Assembly: GCA_907164885.2 (NCBI GenBank)
Contig: OU015492.1
Coordinates: forward strand, 204,483,009 to 204,547,008
Origin: Dolomedes plantarius
Taxonomy: Eukaryota > Arthropoda > Arachnida > Araneae > Dolomedidae
DNA length: 64,000 nt
Direction of reading: 5' to 3'
A program made the translations under genes and the position numbers. Below, one piece after another: positions 59,594 to 64,000 of this stretch (position 1 is the first letter of the stretch; every line of letters starts with the position of its first letter). Under the pieces are notes generated by a model. That model did not search any database and was not told where the DNA came from. It was given only the letters and a program-made list of their open reading frames with translations.

Positions 59594-60809
59594 CACTGAA
59601 GAGCCAAAAACACTGATACAGGCGGGCGTATGCAAATAACGGAGATATGCAACCAATCAGCGTAACGCGATATAAGACACTAGCGCCTATATAAAACAAC
59701 AGGTGTTTGGCGAAGCTGTTAGATCGGTTCCTGTTGAACAACGGCAGGTTATCACTATTTATGTGACTGAGAACGTGGCATTATAGTTGGCGCACGACAG
59801 ATGGGACGTTGCATCTCCAAGGTAGCGATGCAATTTGGATTTTTGCGTATGACCATTTCATGAGTGCACCATGAATATCAGGTATCAGTTAAAACGTCAA
59901 ATCTCCGATAGCGGTGCGGCCAGAAAAAGACCTTCAAAGAACGGGACCTTCGACGACTGACGAGAATCCTTAAACGAGATACACTTGCAAAACTTCTTCA
60001 AATTGCTGGGAATTTCAATGCTGGAGCATCATCAAGTGTCAGCATGCGAACTGTTCAACTGAGCGTCACTGATATGGGCATGCCCACTTGTGTACTGCTG
60101 TGGACTGCACGGCACAAAGCTTTACGCCACGCCTGGACCCGCTAACACCTCCATTGGACTGTTGATGACTGGAAACACTTTGCCTGGTCTGACGAGTCTC
60201 GTTTCCAATTTTATCGGTCGGATGGACGTGTACGGGTATGGAGACAATCTAATGAATCCATGGACCGTACGTACCAGCCTCAACAGAGGACTGTTGAAGC
60301 TGGTGGAGCCTTTGTGATGGTAGGTGGCGTGTGCTATTGGTGTGATAGAGGACCCCTGATACGTTTAGAGACTATTCTGACAGGTGACGGGGACATAAGA
60401 ATCCTGTCCGATCATCTACACCCATTCATGTCTACTGTGCATTCCGACGGACTTGAACAATTCCAGCATGGCAATGCGACACCCCACACGTCGACAGTTG
60501 CTACCGAGTGGTTCCAGGATCACTCTTCTGACTTTAGACACTTCCATTGTCAACCTAAATTTCCAGACATAAACAGTATTGACCCTATCTGCGATGCCTT
60601 GCAACGTGCTGTTCAGAAGAGATCTTCAACCCCTCGCACTCCTATGGATTTGTGGACTGCCCTGCAGGAATAATGGTGTGAATTGCCTCCGGGATACCTT
60701 CAGACATTAGTTGAGTCCATGCCATGTCGTGTTGCGGCCCTTCTGCGTGCGCTCGCGAATGCCCTACACGATAATAAGCAGATGTACCAATTTTTCTGGC
60801 ACTTTAGTG
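59594..60809 (+). mobile_element. Old Tc1-like transposon, second family
   Basis: Left end TA + CACTGAAGAGCCAAAAACAC; right end TTTTTCTGGCACTTTAGTG, an imperfect inverted copy. About 1.2 kb. The right TA has decayed. The ends and transposase differ from the 13.7 kb family. Confidence 0.75.
59770..60770 (+). pseudogene. Tc1-like transposase, heavily decayed
   Basis: A helix-turn-helix remnant (M-G-R-C-I-S-K-V-A-M-Q-F-G) at 59801 is soon stopped and shifted. The catalytic part from about 60150 keeps A-W-S-D-E-S-R-F and R-V-R-V-W. The second catalytic Asp is replaced (Q-H-G-N-A-T-P-H) and the Glu region reads S-I-D-P-I-C. A stop at 60671-60673 precedes the last conserved block. It cannot be active. 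Confidence 0.85.
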
Positions 60810-60999
60810 AGTGTGTGTTCTTGTGCAGGATGTCCCATCGCAAACTCTACGATTCCTTCAATGGAGTACATAAAAAATGACCTAAAGAACTATACCTCTA
60901 CGAGCCATAGTTTTCGACAAAAAACGCGAAAGAAAAGTATGATATCATATCCCGTGCACGGAAAAAAAAATTCTTTATTGGAAGCATGAACATCAGAGC

Positions 61000-61400
61000 T
61001 TTCATGTATTTACGTAGGAAGATTTCAAAATGTCTACTGCGCATAACGAGACATGCTTGCGTGCATTGTGGAATGGCTGACTGCACATGATCAGAAGCGG
61101 GGTGTCCACATACACATAGGGCGAACATGAGCCAACTAAGTTACTTTCTGTGCTATAACTGGGGCTCGAAAGAACAATTCCTTCAGATGGCCCCATAGGA
61201 AGAAATCTAAAAGTCACGATCGTGGTGGCCATAAAACCGGTCTCCCCTCGTCCAATCCAGTGGCCTGGGAATTTCATATCCAGCCAATCACGTACAGGAG
61301 AGCTGAAATGCGCTGTTGCTCCATCATGTTCGAATCGTAGACCATGTATTGCCCCGTGAGCCGTTCAGGCAGTATATATGGTGCAATCATGTGACTGCTC
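61000..61400 (-). pseudogene. Decayed DDE-type transposase fragment
   Basis: The minus-strand frame reads F-E-H-D-G-A-T-A-H-F, V-R-D-W-L, F-P-G-H-W-I-G-R-G, the pattern around the second catalytic Asp in transposases that continue SPDLTPLDFFLWG. A shifted frame gives F-L-W-G-H-L-K. The order matches a member of the Tc1/mariner-like DDE group, broken by several frameshifts. Limits are approximate. Confidence 0.6.
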
Positions 61401-63027
61401 AGTAAGCTGACTCACACGTCTACAGACCAACGGACCTGTTGATTCTACAGTTAGACTGCATGATGTTTGGACTTTGACGACATATGGCTGTTGCGACTGT
61501 TGAAAACAGTTGAAGACAGCTTTTTTTTCCGTTCTCCGGATATGACTTAAGTTAATAATACAGAAAGAAAGTTGATTAAATGTAAACTAATAAAATAGAC
61601 GAGAAATGCAAAAAATTAAAACAATCTTTTTTACAGTATGCTGAAGCATAAAATATTCGAAAAAATTCATTTGAAAACATATTAATAGCTAGTAAATCAA
61701 AATTGATAAAATTAAAACGCGTTTCTCCCATAACGTAATTTGATAAAATTTATGTATTTTTACTACCTAACAGAGTGTAAGAAAACGTTTCAAAAATAAA
61801 TATTATAAAAGGAATCCAAACTTGTGACGATATCCGAAATTTCAAACGGGGTACATTATAAAGATTGATACGTTTTCCCTTTTTGTAAAGATTCTTATAG
61901 CTTCCAATAAAACCCGCAATTCTGTTCTGTATGGTTTCTTCGAAAAGTGTTTTGATGGTTAAAAAGTAAAAGTTTTTCTTACATAATTTATGAATTCTGT
62001 TTTTAAACAATTAATTTCATAAAAACATGTACACTAAAAACCCCAAGAACTACCGGTAAGCGAAAAACCTATAAATTGCATTTTTTAAATCACTACAATT
62101 GTTGTCAAAAAATTATAAACTCTTGGCTGTCATAAAAAGACTTCATAAATCGATTTATAGCTGTCAGACTAATCTGCATGTAAATGATATTCAAAGTAGT
62201 GATATTCAAAGTTCTGCAAAAGATATCTTTAAATACATTTTGTGAAATGGAAGTTCTCAGTATCATTACATCGTAACGAAAATAAATAAATAATATTTCA
62301 TAACATATATTTATAAAGAAACGCATATATGATTTCTTACTTCTATCACTATTCATATATAAATATCCTTTTCATTTTTATTTCCTCCTAACACGGATAG
62401 AAAATATTAAAATCTCGTTAAATTGTATGAATAAAACTGTATTCTTTTCATCCCCAGTGCATATCAGGTACTTTACGAAAAGTTATTTCGAAAGTTAGAA
62501 AATTATTTTCCCAGGAATTCTGTGCCTTTCCTAGAATTTCTCTATTCACGGCTAAATTCAGTTCAGTCTCCTTCTTAAAAATTCTTAATCTCATTTTCTA
62601 AACGATAAAAAAACAAGGAATCCCCTGTAAGCAATGTTTCATACAATACAATTACTAAATGTAAATGACAGCAAATATGTAATATTTTCAGTTATTGATA
62701 TGTAGATTCAGTGCCATAACTGATGATATTTAGGATATTACTATTCAAATATTTTATGAATATATTGCACAATAAACTCTCTTGCTCAATATACGATACT
62801 GTGCACACACCTACATGGACTTACACATCCTTAATACGCAGGCTGTTGTATAATTATGCATACTTTTTTATACCTATGCATATCTATGTGTGTGTGTCTG
62901 TGATATAAATATAATGTATATGTATGTATGTGGGTGTATATAGATATTATTTTCATTATATATTTATTATATTTGTTTTATTCCTTTACAATTCTTAAGA
63001 AAAATAAATTTTATATATATATATATA
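61401..63027. other. No gene recognised, 1.6 kb
   Basis: The first 150 bp may still belong to the decayed transposon. The rest is AT-rich with a TG/TA patch near 62890-62940. Confidence 0.4.
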
Positions 63028-63135
63028 CAAGGGGTTGTCAAAATAATGGAACACCACTTTAAAAAGGCACTTGCGCTGCTTTGAAATGAAATTTTGCTAA
63101 TGAAAGCGACGACGTTCTAGGCAAGCAGATGTATA
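63028..63135 (+). mobile_element. Tc1/mariner left-end fragment, third family
   Basis: After TA at 63026 it starts CAAGGGGTTGTCAAAATAAT, an end sequence typical of a mariner/Tc1 group. It is interrupted after about 108 bp by the next element, which uses the TA at 63136-63137. Confidence 0.6.
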
Positions 63136-63137
63136 TA

Positions 63138-64000
63138 CACTCTTAGACAAAAAAAACTCCCCAAGAAGAAGTTATCCGAATGGGACGAAAATCGCTAGAT
63201 GTGATGTGCATGTGCAGAAAAACGAATGATTATAATTTGAGAAAAATTAGATGATTTATTCAAGAGAAAGAACTTCACAAAGTGGAAAAGTCAATAACGC
63301 ATTGGTCCACTTCTAGCCCTTATGTAAGCAGTTATTCGGGTTGGCATTGATTGAGACAAGTGGCGGACGTCCTCCTGCGGGATATCGTGCCAAATTCTGT
63401 CCAATTGGTGCGTTAGATCGTCAAAATCCTGATCTGGTTGGAGGGCGCTGCACATGATGCTCCAAACGTGCTCAATGGGGGAGAGGCCCGACGAACATGC
63501 TGGCCAAGGCAGCATTGGGCAAGCATGAAGACAAGCAGTAGAAATTCTCGCCGAGTGCGGACGGGCATTATCTTGCTGAAATGTAAGCCCAGGATGGCGT
63601 GATATAAAGGGCAACACAACGGGGCGTAGAATATCGTCGGCGTACGATATTCTACGCTGTGCTGTAAGTGTGCCGCGGCTTAGAACCAAAGGGGTCCTGC
63701 TATGAGATTAAATGATACCCCAGACCATTACTCCTGGTTGTGGGCCCGTATGGCGTTGATATCCCACCGCTGTCCGGGGCGTCTCGAGACACGTATTCGC
63801 TGGTCATCGGGGTTGGAAGCGGGACTCATTACCGGTCCTTGTTGTAACTGAAGCACCAGTTGCACGTATGATCGATGATAATGATGAATCTGGGGCTGTG
63901 AGTGCCGCTCTGACGATTCCTCGTTCCTCACTTTCTGTCGTTTCTCTAGGCATACCGCTTCATTATTGACGCTGTGTACAGCTATGGTTCACTCATTCCT
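63138..64000 (-). mobile_element. Tc1-like transposon, fourth family, cut by the window
   Basis: The left end after TA is CACTCTTAGACAAAAAAAAC with the following CCCCAAGAAG, related to but different from the 13.7 kb family. It carries a minus-strand transposase and runs off the right edge. Confidence 0.8.
63291..63990 (-). pseudogene. Tc1-like transposase, broken
   Basis: The downstream frame (63689 to 63291) has Q-Q-D-N-A-R-P-H and S-P-I-E-H-V-W and ends S-G-P-M-R-Y. Above it a TAA near 63698 interrupts W-G-I-I-*-S. Further up, the DNA-binding part (A-P-D-S-S-L-S-S-I-I-R-A-T-G) is joined straight to E-S-R-F: the stretch between them is deleted and the first catalytic Asp codon now reads Asn. 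A frameshift follows it. Inactive. Confidence 0.85.

Overview
The window is AT-rich animal DNA and looks like arthropod nuclear sequence, probably a chelicerate such as a spider. The evidence is an opsin of arthropod type with an intron, tRNA-derived SINEs, a BEL/Pao retrotransposon, Helitrons and several Tc1-like families. The opsin plus the abundant Tc1 and BEL/Pao elements fit spider genomes, but the exact taxon is inference. No bacterial operon, CRISPR array or rRNA was seen, and no stand-alone tRNA gene.

Layout. 1-5130: a minus-strand BEL/Pao element with a 413 bp LTR and one open gag-pol frame that runs off the left edge. 5326-5744: an insert with a tRNA-like segment between two 31-nt direct repeats. 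6731-7628: a Helitron-like element with three 184-bp repeats and CRE-like palindromes, ending 46 bp before the last exon of an opsin gene (7675-9059). 9.67-10.68 kb: a decayed piggyBac-like element with another repeat inside. 13.66-15.03 kb and 19.84-21.26 kb: two copies of one Tc1 family in opposite orientation, the second nested in a TTAA-flanked repeat. 17.1-18.75 kb, 34.35-38.57 kb, 47.94-49.74 kb and 57.03-59.14 kb: non-autonomous Helitrons of several families, often joined head to tail. 22.06, 24.51 and 39.88 kb: three members of a TTAA-flanked MITE family of about 720-740 bp. 32.5-33.06 kb: an unexplained G-rich island. 40.69-46.6 kb: a satellite of about 20 monomers of 295 bp with higher-order order. 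50.8-51.36 kb: a 540 bp compound microsatellite. 53.9-54.75 kb: a SINE with a 13-bp target-site duplication and a probable solo LTR. 55.80-55.89 kb: a possible orphan exon. 59.6-64.0 kb: three decayed transposases and nested Tc1/mariner ends.

Only one host gene is firmly supported, the opsin exon, whose upstream exons are not recognised here. Almost everything else is transposon or tandem repeat. The families interact: Tc1 copies sit in TA sites of other elements, Helitrons are joined to Helitrons, and TA microsatellites grow from element ends. Boundaries come from reading the sequence by eye and should be taken as good to a few bases where stated and approximate elsewhere.
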